Program-made: the position numbers and the translations under genes
Shown here: positions 5,949-15,050 of the stretch, piece after piece
Position numbering within the stretch: the first letter of the stretch is position 1
Layout: each line of letters begins with the position of its first letter
Source of the DNA: Glaciecola amylolytica
GTDB taxonomy: Bacteria; Bacteroidota; Bacteroidia; Flavobacteriales_D; Crocinitomicaceae
Direction: 5' to 3'
DNA length: 64,000 bases
Assembly (NCBI GenBank): GCA_003856375.1
Contig: CP034120.1
Span: 3,715,501 to 3,779,500, forward strand
Notes under the pieces: model-generated
The model's database searches: none
Seen by the model: the letters and a program-made list of their open reading frames with translations, nothing else
Told to the model about the DNA's origin: nothing

Positions 5949-8516
5949 ATGAATATGAAGGCACTTTTCATTGTACTTACACTACTTTTCCCTCTTTTGG
6001 CCTGGAATCAGGTTACGGATGATTTTTCGGACGGAAATTTCACTGCAAATCCCACGTGGACAGGAACCGATGCACAATACATCATCAACGGCAGTCAGGA
6101 ACTACAGCTGAATAATTCGGTAGCCGCAACATCCTATCTGACAACTCCTCACCTGCTTTCTTCTTTGGATAACAAGCAGTGGGAGATTCTCGTAAGGCAA
6201 ACTTTTGCACCCAGTTCAAGTAATTTCGGACGTGTTTATTTAACTGCAAGTTCTGCAGATCTGACAACAAATCCGGATGGGTTTTACCTGCAATTCGGGG
6301 AAGCAGGCGCAACTGATGCTGTCCGGCTCTTCAAAATCGTTTCCGGGGTTTCCACCCAAATTTGTGCTTCTCCCGACGGTTTGATCGCCGCTTCATTCGC
6401 CGTAAGAGTAAAAGTAATCCGGGATAATGCCGGACTATGGGAACTCTACATCGATGCAACAGGTGGAACCAACTTCGGAACACCTTATACGGGAACGGAC
6501 ACAAGCGCGCTTTTGGGAACACATTTCGGAGTATTTCAAACCTACACTGCTTCCAACGCTACCAAGTTTTACTACGATGATATTTACATCGGAGACGAGA
6601 TTATCGACACACAAGCTCCAAGCCTTTTAAGTGCGACTCCCATTACAAATTCGCAAGTGGATTTATTGTTCAGCGAACCGATCGGAGGAGCTTCCATGCT
6701 CCAGACTGCGAATTATACTTTCAATCCTGCAGTTTCCCTTTCAGGTGTTGTCCTCGACGGATCCAACAATGCGTTATTGCATCTGACTTTGGCCGGCAGT
6801 TTAACCAATGGTCAAAACTACCAGATAACGGTTTCAGCAATTGAAGATGCTTTTGGAAATACCGCTTCGAATCTGACAGCCAATTTTACCTACCTCGTTG
6901 GAGAAACAGCGTCAAAAGGAGATCTGATCATTTCGGAAATCATGGTCGACCCTTCTCCGGTAATTGGGTTGCCCGAACTGGAATTCGTAGAGATTCACAA
7001 CAAAAGCAATAAGTACATCAATCTTGCAGGCTGGAAATTGGGCGATCAAAGCGGCGACGGAACCATTGCTTCGGGATTCATCAATCCGGGTGAATACAAA
7101 ATTCTTTGTGCAACAGCCAATCTTCCTGAATTTCCGGGAGCGTATGGCGTAAGCAGTTTTCCGAGTTACAATAATTCAAGTGATGACGTGGTTCTGAAAG
7201 ACAACAACGGTATTCTTATCGACAAAATCTCTTATACTGATGATTGGTATCAGGATGACGTTAAAAAGGCTGGTGGCTATACGTTGGAATTGATCAATCC
7301 GAATGATCCGTGTTCCGATGCTTCCAATTGGACTGCTTCAAACAGCGCAAATGGAGGAACTCCCGGAATTCAGAATTCTGTGCATAACACAACTCCGGAC
7401 ACGCAAATTCCACATCTGTCGGACTTGATTGCCTTGAGTCCGAATTACCTGCAAGTAATTTTTTCAGAAGGAATGGATTCTGTGAGTCTGGTCAACGCAA
7501 CTTTAAACACCAATCCGAACTTAACGGTTCAGTCTATTTATGTTGCATCTGCATTTTCGAATCAGGCATTGATCACTTTCAGCGAAAACCTGGCTTTGAG
7601 TCAGCAGTATCAATTATCCTACGGACCAGTAAATGATTGCTGGTTGAACACAACTACTTTGTCCGGAAATTTCGCTTTGGCAGATACTCCCCAAACAGGT
7701 GATCTGGTAATCAATGAAATTCTGTTCGACCCTGCTTCAGGCGGTTCTGATTTTGTGGAGCTTTACAATCGTTCTTCCAAAATCATCAATCTCAATGATT
7801 TGAGCATTAGCAGATATAACGGCGATACGATTCAATTGACACAAAACTACTTACTGAATCCAAATTCATATGTCGTTTTGACACCGGACAGCAATTACCA
7901 GAAAAACACCTTTCCGGAAGCCGTTTCAGGAAGATTCTACAGCACTCCGCTTCCGACCTTGAATAATGATTCGTCGACGATTATATTGTTATTCGATTCC
8001 TTACTGATCGATCAAGTGAGTTATCACGATGACTGGCATCTGGCCTTGATCGATAACACCGAAAACAAGACTCTGGAACGCATCAATCCGGACGGACCGT
8101 CTTCCAGTTCCTCAAACTGGCATACAGCAGCTGAAACAATTGGTTTCGGTACTCCCGGGAGAATCAATTCGCAATACATGGTTGGAAATGTTTCATCCAG
8201 CTTCGGAACAAGCGAGCCGATCTTCTCACCGGATAACGACGGTTTTCAGGATGTGCTTTTATTTCAGTACAATTTTGAAGCAGGAATGATTGCAACACTC
8301 AAGATCTTTGACAATCAGGGGCGCGAAGTACACACGTTGTTTTCCAGTGAATTGCTTGGTCAACAAGGAAGTTTTACCTGGGACGGAGTTATGTCTAATA
8401 ATCAAAAAGCACCCATTGGGGTTTACATTGCCGTAATAGAAGCTTTTTCAGTTGAGGGTGGTGGAAAGCAATTCGCAAAACGAGTTGGGTTTACTTTAGC
8501 CGGTAAATTGGATTAA
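5949..8516 (+). CDS. Secreted lamin-tail-domain protein, probable T9SS cargo
   Basis: An 855-residue exported protein. Residues 1-20 form a signal peptide (MNMKALFIVL to WNQ); an N-terminal LamG/concanavalin-like region follows (about 22-215), then Ig-like segments (SATPITNSQVDLLFSEPI, and again near 495-590). Two lamin-tail domains start at GDLIISEIMVDP (about 322) and GDLVINEILFDP (about 592). The C-terminus (PIFSPDNDGFQDVLLFQYNF through GVYIAVIEAF) resembles FlgD-like/CHU_C-type modules of T9SS cargo. Lamin-tail domains occur in large secreted Bacteroidota proteins and nucleases, but no catalytic domain is visible. ATG at 5955 is an alternative start. Likely at the cell surface; role unknown. 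Confidence 0.8.
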   Translation: MNMKALFIVLTLLFPLLAWNQVTDDFSDGNFTANPTWTGTDAQYIINGSQELQLNNSVAATSYLTTPHLLSSLDNKQWEILVRQTFAPSSSNFGRVYLTASSADLTTNPDGFYLQFGEAGATDAVRLFKIVSGVSTQICASPDGLIAASFAVRVKVIRDNAGLWELYIDATGGTNFGTPYTGTDTSALLGTHFGVFQTYTASNATKFYYDDIYIGDEIIDTQAPSLLSATPITNSQVDLLFSEPIGGASMLQTANYTFNPAVSLSGVVLDGSNNALLHLTLAGSLTNGQNYQITVSAIEDAFGNTASNLTANFTYLVGETASKGDLIISEIMVDPSPVIGLPELEFVEIHNKSNKYINLAGWKLGDQSGDGTIASGFINPGEYKILCATANLPEFPGAYGVSSFPSYNNSSDDVVLKDNNGILIDKISYTDDWYQDDVKKAGGYTLELINPNDPCSDASNWTASNSANGGTPGIQNSVHNTTPDTQIPHLSDLIALSPNYLQVIFSEGMDSVSLVNATLNTNPNLTVQSIYVASAFSNQALITFSENLALSQQYQLSYGPVNDCWLNTTTLSGNFALADTPQTGDLVINEILFDPASGGSDFVELYNRSSKIINLNDLSISRYNGDTIQLTQNYLLNPNSYVVLTPDSNYQKNTFPEAVSGRFYSTPLPTLNNDSSTIILLFDSLLIDQVSYHDDWHLALIDNTENKTLERINPDGPSSSSSNWHTAAETIGFGTPGRINSQYMVGNVSSSFGTSEPIFSPDNDGFQDVLLFQYNFEAGMIATLKIFDNQGREVHTLFSSELLGQQGSFTWDGVMSNNQKAPIGVYIAVIEAFSVEGGGKQFAKRVGFTLAGKLD

Positions 8517-8548
8517 AAACCCGATTTTGGAAAATCCCAATTTCCCCA

Positions 8549-8565
8549 TTTCCCAATATTGGGAC
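8549..8565 (+). repeat. 17-base palindromic repeat, copy 1
   Basis: TTTCCCAATATTGGGAC, with the 14-base palindrome TCCCAATATTGGGA at its centre, lies between two convergent genes. The same 17 bases occur on the minus strand at 41383-41399, downstream of the Crp/Fnr regulator gene. Confidence 0.55.
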
Positions 8566-8588
8566 GGAACTCATATTCAGATACTTAC

Positions 8589-8617
8589 AAGTTGAGCTAC
8601 TCTACGTAGCTCAACTT
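8589..8617 (-). terminator. Hairpin overlapping the end of pyruvate kinase
   Basis: AAGTTGAGCTAC and GTAGCTCAACTT form a perfect 12-pair stem with a 5-base loop. The right arm encodes the last residues of pyruvate kinase and its stop codon sits in the loop region. There is no T-run on the minus strand, so it may be a processing or 3'-end-stabilising hairpin rather than a full terminator. Confidence 0.5.
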
Positions 8618-10015
8618 CAACATATTCGATTTTCCGTTTTCTTCAATCGGAATAGAAGCGATATTAATCACCAAATCACCCTGCTTCAGCAAACCGTCTT
8701 TTGTTAAGAGGTACTTGATGTCGGCAATCGTATGATCTGTACTTACTTTTTTGTCGTAATAAAATGCTCGAACTCCCCAAACCAAACTCAATTGAGTGAT
8801 GATTTCTTTGTTTCCGGTGAATACAAAAATCGGTGCATTCGGGCGTTGTGAAGCAATTTTATAAGCCGTATAACCCGAGAACGACATCGTAATAATTGCA
8901 TCTGCTTCCACACGCTGTGCTAAACGACAAGCATTAAAGCAAATCGAATCCGAAATAAATCGCGACTGAGATTTGTCGGGAAGTTGATCTTTGTGGTAGA
9001 TTCCGTCAAATTTCTCCATCTCTTCCACAATGTTGATCATCGTACGGATTACTTCGATCGGGAATTTTCCTACTGACGTTTCTCCTGAAAGCATTACAGC
9101 ATCTGCTCCGTCCAATACCGCATTCGCCACGTCGTTTACTTCAGCACGTGTCGGAGTAATGTTCGTGATCATACTTTCCATCATCTGGGTAGCAACGATC
9201 ACCGGTTTTGCATGCTGATGTCCTTTACGGATCAACATTTTCTGAATCAAAGGCACATTCTGATAAGGAATTTCCACTCCTAAATCCCCACGAGCCACCA
9301 TCAAGGCATCTGTCACTTTAATGATTTCATCAATGTCTTCGATTGCCTCCGGCTTTTCAATTTTCGCTACCACACGGGCTTTCGCCTGACGGTTTGAAAT
9401 AATGTGCTTTAATTCGATGATATCACGAGCTGAACGAACGAACGACAATCCGATCCAATCCACATCGTTGCTCAATGCAAATTCCAAATCCTCCCGGTCT
9501 TTTTCAGTTAAAGACGGAAGTGAAATTTTCGTATTGGGAAGGTTTACTCCTTTTTTCGATGAAAGAATTCCTCCGTGGATCACTTTTGCCTTGATTTGAG
9601 ACTCACCATTGGTTTCAATGATCTCCATCTGCAATTTTCCGTCATCCAATAAAATGCGTTCACCAGGCTGCACGTCACGCGGCATTTGCGCGTAACTGAT
9701 TCCAAAGCGCTCAGCAGTTCCGGTAATTCGCTCCGTCACAATGGTAACAATGCTTCCTTCTTCCATCATTACTCCATTGTTTTCCATTTCGTAAGTTCGG
9801 ATCTTCGGACCTTGTAAATCCGCCAGAATAGCAACATTCAACCCGGTTTCAGCATTGATTTCACGAATCATTTCAATACTCTTTTTATGGTCTTCGTGTG
9901 AACCATGCGAACAATTCAAACGACAAACGTTCAAACCATCCAATATCATTTGTTTTAATACTTCTTTATCTGCAGTAGCGGGACCTAAGGTTGCTACGAT
10001 TTTTGTTTTTTTCAT
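8597..10015 (-). CDS. pyk: Pyruvate kinase
   Basis: Converts phosphoenolpyruvate and ADP to pyruvate and ATP in glycolysis. The 472-residue protein has the (beta/alpha)8 barrel with NCSHGSHEDH near 34-43, a B domain (about 72-170), catalytic Lys and acid in AKIEKPEA (K218, E220) and the metal site VARGDLGVEIP (240-250), followed by MLSGETSVGKFP and a short C-terminal domain. It is the length of bacterial type II enzymes without the extra PEP-utiliser domain. Its start codon overlaps the stop of the IPExxxVDY gene by four bases (ATGA), an arrangement conserved in this phylum. Confidence 0.97.
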   Translation of the reverse strand: MKKTKIVATLGPATADKEVLKQMILDGLNVCRLNCSHGSHEDHKKSIEMIREINAETGLNVAILADLQGPKIRTYEMENNGVMMEEGSIVTIVTERITGTAERFGISYAQMPRDVQPGERILLDDGKLQMEIIETNGESQIKAKVIHGGILSSKKGVNLPNTKISLPSLTEKDREDLEFALSNDVDWIGLSFVRSARDIIELKHIISNRQAKARVVAKIEKPEAIEDIDEIIKVTDALMVARGDLGVEIPYQNVPLIQKMLIRKGHQHAKPVIVATQMMESMITNITPTRAEVNDVANAVLDGADAVMLSGETSVGKFPIEVIRTMINIVEEMEKFDGIYHKDQLPDKSQSRFISDSICFNACRLAQRVEADAIITMSFSGYTAYKIASQRPNAPIFVFTGNKEIITQLSLVWGVRAFYYDKKVSTDHTIADIKYLLTKDGLLKQGDLVINIASIPIEENGKSNMLKLSYVE

Positions 10016-10443
10016 TCGAAAATTATTAATTCAGCTGAAGGAATTGCACTGGCCTCAAAGACATAAGCAGCCATAACGCTGTTCGATTCGCGGATGCGTT
10101 CTACGATATCTTCCAGTTCATGGAGGATGTTTTCACGCAGAATCAAAAAATAATCAATCTGATTCTTCTCCGGGATCAGGAACTTTCCTTCTGATTTGTT
10201 CTTAATTAAATACCATTCCATGTGATCGACCTCATCGAAATACACATGAAAACTATGTTGCGAAACAACTGTTCCTTTTTTAGATTGAATCACGAAAGGT
10301 TCTTCGCTTTTGGTTAGCTCCAGCTCCAGAATTTTATTGATTCCCCAAGCCAATCGGTAGTCACTGTGATGAGAACAGATCCCGATTAATTCAAAGTCGA
10401 CAGAAGTTTCTAGTGAAAGTACATGACGCTTTTGTTTGCTCAT
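10012..10443 (-). CDS. IPExxxVDY family protein
   Basis: A 143-residue Bacteroidota-restricted protein of unknown function. The naming motif is present as LIPEKNQIDYFLIL (around residues 89-102, with Ile for the usual Val). It has no signal peptide or membrane segment and is expected in the cytoplasm. The gene overlaps pyk by four bases and lies downstream of rnc, fabF and acpP, the usual order in the Flavobacteriales, so it is probably co-expressed with pyruvate kinase. A promoter with correct spacing precedes it. Confidence 0.85.
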   Translation of the reverse strand: MSKQKRHVLSLETSVDFELIGICSHHSDYRLAWGINKILELELTKSEEPFVIQSKKGTVVSQHSFHVYFDEVDHMEWYLIKNKSEGKFLIPEKNQIDYFLILRENILHELEDIVERIRESNSVMAAYVFEASAIPSAELIIFE

Positions 10444-10465
10444 ACACTTTAAAAATTTATACTCG

Positions 10466-10495
10466 TGAAGTTACGCAATATATTGCACATGACAA
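10466..10495 (-). promoter_or_regulatory. Putative promoter of the IPExxxVDY-pyk operon
   Basis: On the minus strand TTG (10495-10493) is followed after exactly 19 bases by TAACTTCA (10473-10466), two mismatches from TAnnTTTG. The spacer contains the palindrome GCAATATATTGC (10475-10486), a possible operator inside the promoter. It lies in the 111-base gap behind rnc. Confidence 0.45.
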
Positions 10496-10554
10496 TCGTC
10501 CGGAGGTTAGGATTTGGTTAAGAAATGGTATTTTAATGGACTTGAATCGAATGA

Positions 10555-11274
10555 TTACAATTCACCCATCAGCGTGAGTGTTTCTTTCGCAGCAGCTTGT
10601 TCAGCCAGTTTCTTGGAATTCCCGGAGCCTTTTCCGTAGTTTGTTCCGTTAACCTGTACGATCACCTCGTAAAACCACGCTCCATGGTTGTTTTCTTCTC
10701 TCAGTACTACAAATTCCAGGCTCAGTCTTCGCTTCTGACTCCAGATAAACAACTTGGATTTAAAGTCGATTTCTTCCTCCAGGATTTTGTTCAGATCAAC
10801 ATACTTGCGGAAGATGTGATTGTAGATGATCTTCTTGGTGCTTTCATACGAACTGTCCAGATAGATCGCTCCTATGATTGCTTCAAAGGCATTTCCTTCC
10901 AACGAAGCCAGATTAATGGATCTTCCTTTGTTGTATCGAAGGATGGAACGCAGCTCGAGCTCTTCTCCGATTTCAGAGAGTGTTTTCCGGGAAACAACTT
11001 TTGATTTTACTTTGGTAAGATACCCTTCATCTTCATCGGGGAAACGCTGAAACAAAAACTCTGCGATGATCGAATCCAAAATGGCATCACCCAGAAACTC
11101 CAGACGTTCATTGGAAAAATCCTTCTGCCCGTGATAAGCTACCGAACGATGTGTTACAGCCTGGTAAAATAATTCGATGTTTTTCGGACGGTATCCAAAA
11201 CGATTCACAAAGAACCGAATGAACGCAACGTCTTCAGAAGACCGCTTTTGCTTGAAGAATGGTAGTAGTCGCAC
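10555..11274 (-). CDS. rnc: Ribonuclease III
   Basis: Double-strand-specific endoribonuclease for rRNA precursor processing and mRNA control. The 239-residue protein carries the signature NERLEFLGDAILD (about 55-67) with the catalytic acidic residues, a second acidic patch at EAIIGAIYLD, and a C-terminal double-stranded RNA-binding domain (about 160-239, ending KKLAEQAAAKETLTLM). It starts 7 bases after fabF and is probably in the acpP-fabF-rnc operon. Confidence 0.96.
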   Translation of the reverse strand: MRLLPFFKQKRSSEDVAFIRFFVNRFGYRPKNIELFYQAVTHRSVAYHGQKDFSNERLEFLGDAILDSIIAEFLFQRFPDEDEGYLTKVKSKVVSRKTLSEIGEELELRSILRYNKGRSINLASLEGNAFEAIIGAIYLDSSYESTKKIIYNHIFRKYVDLNKILEEEIDFKSKLFIWSQKRRLSLEFVVLREENNHGAWFYEVIVQVNGTNYGKGSGNSKKLAEQAAAKETLTLMGEL

Positions 11275-11281
11275 CTAAATC

Positions 11282-12535
11282 TTAACCTTTATACTTTCGC
11301 ACAATCACAGAAGTATTGTGACCACCGAAGCCGAAGGTGTTTGATAAGGCAACATCCACAGTACGGTGCTGAGCTTTGTTAAATGTAAAATTCAATTTGT
11401 TGTCAATTTCAGGATCGTCTGTAAAATGATTAATCGTAGGCGGAACTACATCATTTTTAACAGCAAGAATACACGCAATTGCTTCAATAGCTCCTGCTGC
11501 ACCCAATAAATGTCCGGTCATTGACTTCGTTGAACTGATGTTCAATTTGTAGGCATGCTCTCCGAATACCTGCAGAATTGCTTTTGTTTCAGCAATATCT
11601 CCAAGCGGAGTAGATGTACCATGAACGTTTACGTAATCAATTGCTGTTGCGTCCAACTCAGCGTCTTCCAAAGCAGCAATCATTACATTTCTTGCACCTA
11701 TTCCATCCGGATGCGGAGCAGTCATGTGATAAGCATCACCGGACATTCCACCTCCAAGAACCTCAGCATAAATTTTAGCTCCACGATTTTTTGCATGCTC
11801 GTATTCTTCCAGGATAAGTGCTCCACCTCCTTCTCCTAAGACAAAACCATCACGGTCAAGATCAAAAGGACGGGAAGCGGTTTCCGGAGAATCATTCCGT
11901 GTTGAAAGGGCTTTCAACGCGTTAAATCCTCCCATTCCCATTTCGTTTACTGCTGCTTCAGACCCACCTGTAACAATCGCATCTGCCTTACCTAAACGAA
12001 TCAAATTGAATGCATCAATGATTGCGTTGGTAGATGATGCACACGCCGAAACGGTTACGTAGTTTGGTCCGCGCAAACCATATTTAATTGAAATATGACC
12101 TGCAGCAATATCCGAAATCATTTTCGGGATAAAGAACGGATTGAATTTAGGTGTTCCATCTCCGGCGAAGAAGTTTTGAGCTTCATCCTGAAATGTTTTC
12201 AAACCACCAATTCCCGAACCCCAAATCACACCGATACGGTCTAAATTAGGATTCGCTTCCATCAATTCAGAATCAGCCATGGCTTCTGTAGCAGAAACCA
12301 TGGCGTATTGTGAAAATTGATCTAATTTCCGTGCTTCTTTTCTGTCGAGGTGATCCTCAACATTAAAGTTTTTAATCTCACAAGCAAAATGCGTCTTAAA
12401 CAATGAAGCATCAAATTGTTTGATTGGAGCAGCGCCACTCTTTCCTTTCAGTAATCCATCCCAATATTCTGCAACAGTATTACCAATAGGTGTAATAGCA
12501 CCCAATCCAGTTACAACAACCCTCTTCAGCTCCAT
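11282..12535 (-). CDS. fabF: 3-oxoacyl-ACP synthase II (KAS II)
   Basis: Condenses malonyl-ACP with acyl-ACP in fatty-acid chain elongation. The 417-residue thiolase-fold enzyme has the Cys-His-His triad: C165 in VSACASSTN, H305 in NVHGTSTPLGD and H342 in KSMTGHLLGAAG. It follows acpP by 42 bases on the same strand, the common acpP-fabF arrangement, and precedes rnc. Confidence 0.97.
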   Translation of the reverse strand: MELKRVVVTGLGAITPIGNTVAEYWDGLLKGKSGAAPIKQFDASLFKTHFACEIKNFNVEDHLDRKEARKLDQFSQYAMVSATEAMADSELMEANPNLDRIGVIWGSGIGGLKTFQDEAQNFFAGDGTPKFNPFFIPKMISDIAAGHISIKYGLRGPNYVTVSACASSTNAIIDAFNLIRLGKADAIVTGGSEAAVNEMGMGGFNALKALSTRNDSPETASRPFDLDRDGFVLGEGGGALILEEYEHAKNRGAKIYAEVLGGGMSGDAYHMTAPHPDGIGARNVMIAALEDAELDATAIDYVNVHGTSTPLGDIAETKAILQVFGEHAYKLNISSTKSMTGHLLGAAGAIEAIACILAVKNDVVPPTINHFTDDPEIDNKLNFTFNKAQHRTVDVALSNTFGFGGHNTSVIVRKYKG

Positions 12536-12577
12536 AAATAGTTAATTCATTAATAATGCTTGGAAAACTAAGATCTC

Positions 12578-12814
12578 TTAGTTAGCGTTTTGCTCGATAT
12601 AAGAAACTGCGTCACCAACTGTTTGAATGTTCTCAGCTTGATCGTCTGGAATAGCGATGTTGAATTCCTTTTCGAATTCCATGATCAATTCTACAGTATC
12701 TAGTGAATCAGCACCTAGATCATTTGTGAAGCTTGCTTCGTTTGTTACTTCGCTTTCTTCAACTCCTAACTTATCTACAATAATAGATATTACTCTTGAT
12801 TTGATATCAGACAT
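12578..12814 (-). CDS. acpP: Acyl carrier protein
   Basis: Carries growing acyl chains on a phosphopantetheine arm for fatty-acid synthesis. The 78-residue acidic helical protein has the attachment serine S37 in [12 protein letters not shown]. The frame is open 20 codons further upstream, but the family always starts near MSDIKSRV, giving a start at 12814; the extra residues would be basic and hydrophobic leader. It heads the acpP-fabF-rnc operon and is divergent from purN. Confidence 0.97.
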   Translation of the reverse strand: MSDIKSRVISIIVDKLGVEESEVTNEASFTNDLGADSLDTVELIMEFEKEFNIAIPDDQAENIQTVGDAVSYIEQNAN

Positions 12815-12844
12815 CTCAATTCTTTTATAAGGTTTTTCAGCTTG

Positions 12845-12875
12845 CAAAGAAAATAGGAAATGCGATAAAAACAAA
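12845..12875 (-). promoter_or_regulatory. Putative promoter of acpP-fabF-rnc
   Basis: On the minus strand TTTG (12875-12872), a 19-base spacer and TTTCTTTGC (beginning at 12852) fit the -33/-7 pattern with one mismatch in the -7 box. The leader to the acpP ATG would be about 25-30 bases. Confidence 0.5.
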
Positions 12876-12962
12876 ATATAAAGTGACTTAATTACATTTT
12901 CGTTCCTTGGAAATTCTCGATTTCAGCTCGGAATCCGCCTGTGCTGTGTCATTTGGATTATG

Positions 12963-12970
12963 TAACTTTG
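12963..12970 (+). promoter_or_regulatory. Putative purN promoter with near-leaderless spacing
   Basis: TAACTTTG is a perfect TAnnTTTG box and ends only four bases before the purN ATG (TAACTTTG-TGCC-ATG). Transcription would start at or next to the start codon. The same layout precedes mreC. Confidence 0.5.
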
Positions 12971-12974
12971 TGCC

Positions 12975-13565
12975 ATGAATAAGAAATCCATTGCTCTATT
13001 CGCATCGGGGAACGGCTCAAATGCAGTTAATTTGATTTATTTCTTTCAGAATCATCCGCAAATTGAGGTGAAAACTCTGGTTTGTAACAAAGCGGATGCT
13101 CCTGTTGTTTCGAAAGCTCAATCTTTGGGAATCGAAGTACTGATTTTTACCAATGAAGAGTTCGAAAGCGGACTTACCGTATTGCAGGAATTGGATTACC
13201 GGGCAATTGACTGGATCATTTTAGCCGGTTTTCTGAGAAAAATTCCGGTAAATATTATTCGGGGGTTCCAGGATCGGATTATTAATATCCACCCTTCTTT
13301 ACTTCCGAAATACGGTGGGAAAGGAATGTACGGAAAACATGTTCATCAGGCGGTGACGGAAGCAAAAGAAAGTAAAAGCGGTATCTCGATTCATTTGGTA
13401 AATGAGGAATTTGACAAAGGAGAAATCCTGGCTCAATTTGAGACTGCTCTTACACCGGAAGATACGGCTGACTCTTTAGCAGAGAAAATTCAGCTTCTGG
13501 AACACAAACATTTTCCTATTATTGTAGAACAAACGGTTTTAAATGAAGTGAAAATGCAAAAGTGA
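12975..13565 (+). CDS. purN: Phosphoribosylglycinamide formyltransferase
   Basis: Transfers a formyl group from 10-formyltetrahydrofolate to GAR in step 3 of purine synthesis. The 196-residue protein has the phosphate loop FASGNGSN (9-16) and the catalytic triad N104/H106 (INIHPSLLP) and D147 (EEFDKGE). The length is normal for the bacterial enzyme. It is alone on the plus strand, divergent from acpP, and far from the other purine genes of the window. A 14-base palindrome TGAAATGCATTTCA overlaps its stop codon. Confidence 0.95.
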   Translation: MNKKSIALFASGNGSNAVNLIYFFQNHPQIEVKTLVCNKADAPVVSKAQSLGIEVLIFTNEEFESGLTVLQELDYRAIDWIILAGFLRKIPVNIIRGFQDRIINIHPSLLPKYGGKGMYGKHVHQAVTEAKESKSGISIHLVNEEFDKGEILAQFETALTPEDTADSLAEKIQLLEHKHFPIIVEQTVLNEVKMQK

Positions 13566-13647
13566 AATGCATTTCATATTTTGGTTTCAGCTAGTTAAAA
13601 ATGAGTTGCGTCATTTTCATTCAATACTTATATAAATCATAAAAGAT

Positions 13648-14259
13648 ATGATGAATTATTTCTGGGCTTTTAATTGGGGAGAGCTTTTTAAAGCTTCGAT
13701 GGTCTTGTTTGCGGTGATCGATGTGATCGGATCTGTTCCCTTGATTATTAAAATCAAAGAACAAAGCGGCGATATTCATCCGGCCAGAACCAGTTTTGTT
13801 TCATTGGGAATCATGATCGGGTTCTTGATTCTGGGAGAATCTATCCTGAAATTGTTCGGAGTAGATGTCGGGTCGTTTGCCGTTGCCGGTTCATTGATCT
13901 TGTTTGCAATGAGTTTGGAAATGATTTTGGGTGTACGTTTGTTCCGTGATTCCGTTTCGGGAAAAACTGCCAGCGTTGTTCCTTTGGCTTTCCCGATCAT
14001 TGCCGGAGCCGGAACCATGACTACCATCGTCTCACTTCGGGCGGAGTTTCAGAACATCAATATCGTATTGGCTATTTTATTAAATGTATTGCTGGTTTAT
14101 ATCGTTCTGCGTCTGACCAAAAAAATAGAGCATTTATTAGGTCCGGGTGGAATTGCTATTATGAAAAAGGTATTCGGAATTATTCTGCTTGCAATTGCGG
14201 TGAAACTGTTTACAACCAATATTGCTAAAATTATCTCAACAGCGACAGCATCACTTTAA
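13648..14259 (+). CDS. MarC family integral membrane protein
   Basis: A 203-residue inner-membrane protein with six predicted helices (about 10-30, 44-64, 70-92, 108-130, 136-156, 174-196). The segments [13 protein letters not shown] and [17 protein letters not shown] are typical of the MarC/UPF0056 family. Despite its name the family is not established as an antibiotic efflux pump, and its substrate is unknown. Its last codon overlaps the convergent kinase gene by four bases. Confidence 0.88.
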   Translation: MMNYFWAFNWGELFKASMVLFAVIDVIGSVPLIIKIKEQSGDIHPARTSFVSLGIMIGFLILGESILKLFGVDVGSFAVAGSLILFAMSLEMILGVRLFRDSVSGKTASVVPLAFPIIAGAGTMTTIVSLRAEFQNINIVLAILLNVLLVYIVLRLTKKIEHLLGPGGIAIMKKVFGIILLAIAVKLFTTNIAKIISTATASL

Positions 14260-15050
14260 TTGTCAATTTTGAATTTTAATTCATAGCCCAATCCGTTTTC
14301 TCCGAGGATCTTTAGTTCCGCGGAAAGCTGATCCGATAAGGTTTTAATCAGCTGGATTCCCAAACTTTCAAATTCTTCTGTCTGAAATTGTTTTGGAAGG
14401 CCGATTCCGTTGTCCTTGATTTTCAAATGAAATTGTCCTTCGGAACAGGTAAATCGGATGAAGATTTCGCCGCTCCGATTCGGGAAAGCATACTTAAAAC
14501 TATTACTTACGGCTTCGTTGATGATCAGTCCGATCGGAATCATTCGTTCCGCTTCCAGATAAATTGTATCATCAATATCGTAGGCAAACAAGATTCCCGA
14601 GTCTTTTCCGGAAAAAGAGCTGTTGATACTTAATGTCAGTGTTTTGATGTAATCGGAAACCTGAATCCGGCTCAGATCTTTCGTTCTATAAAGCATTTCG
14701 TGAATCATCGACATGGAAATGATGCGATTCTTGCACTCGCGGATCAGAGCCAGAAAGTTTTCATCCCTGGTGTACGAAGCCTGCAAATTCATCAAACTGG
14801 AGATAATCTGCAAGTTATTCTTGACCCGGTGATGCACTTCCTGCAGAAGGGCTTCCCGTTCCTGCAAGGTAATCACAGAGTTTTCCAATTCTTCTCCGAG
14901 CATGTTCACTCCGGATGCAATTGCGTCGAACACATCTCCCTGATTGGTGATTTCTGTCTTCTGATTGAAATCCAGACGCGCATAAGCCATGATTACATCC
15001 AATATCGCATTGGTGCGTTGTTGAATATATTTGGCCTCTTCCGGATTCAT
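14256..15050 (-). CDS. Soluble sensor histidine kinase, HisKA_2 type
   Basis: Autophosphorylating kinase likely to pass phosphate to a response regulator encoded elsewhere. The 264-residue protein has no membrane segment. A helical N-terminal part (1-65) leads to the dimerisation/phosphoacceptor block [11 protein letters not shown] (H73/H74) and an HATPase domain with N-box [12 protein letters not shown] (about N178), G1 box DNGIGLP (213-219) and G2 box SLGIQL. A start at 15074 is possible, but the ATG at 15050 overlaps the upstream stop as ATGA, a clear translational-coupling start, with AGGGTGA just before it. Input probably comes from the upstream DUF7793 protein or another partner. Confidence 0.87.
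   Translation of the reverse strand: MNPEEAKYIQQRTNAILDVIMAYARLDFNQKTEITNQGDVFDAIASGVNMLGEELENSVITLQEREALLQEVHHRVKNNLQIISSLMNLQASYTRDENFLALIRECKNRIISMSMIHEMLYRTKDLSRIQVSDYIKTLTLSINSSFSGKDSGILFAYDIDDTIYLEAERMIPIGLIINEAVSNSFKYAFPNRSGEIFIRFTCSEGQFHLKIKDNGIGLPKQFQTEEFESLGIQLIKTLSDQLSAELKILGENGLGYELKFKIDN

Noticed and set aside
13563-13617. Weak palindrome TGAAATGCATTTCA and AAAATGA/TCATTTT hairpin after purN as a terminator.
   Set aside because: Both stems are short and AT-rich with no clean T-run; not strong enough to list as a feature.
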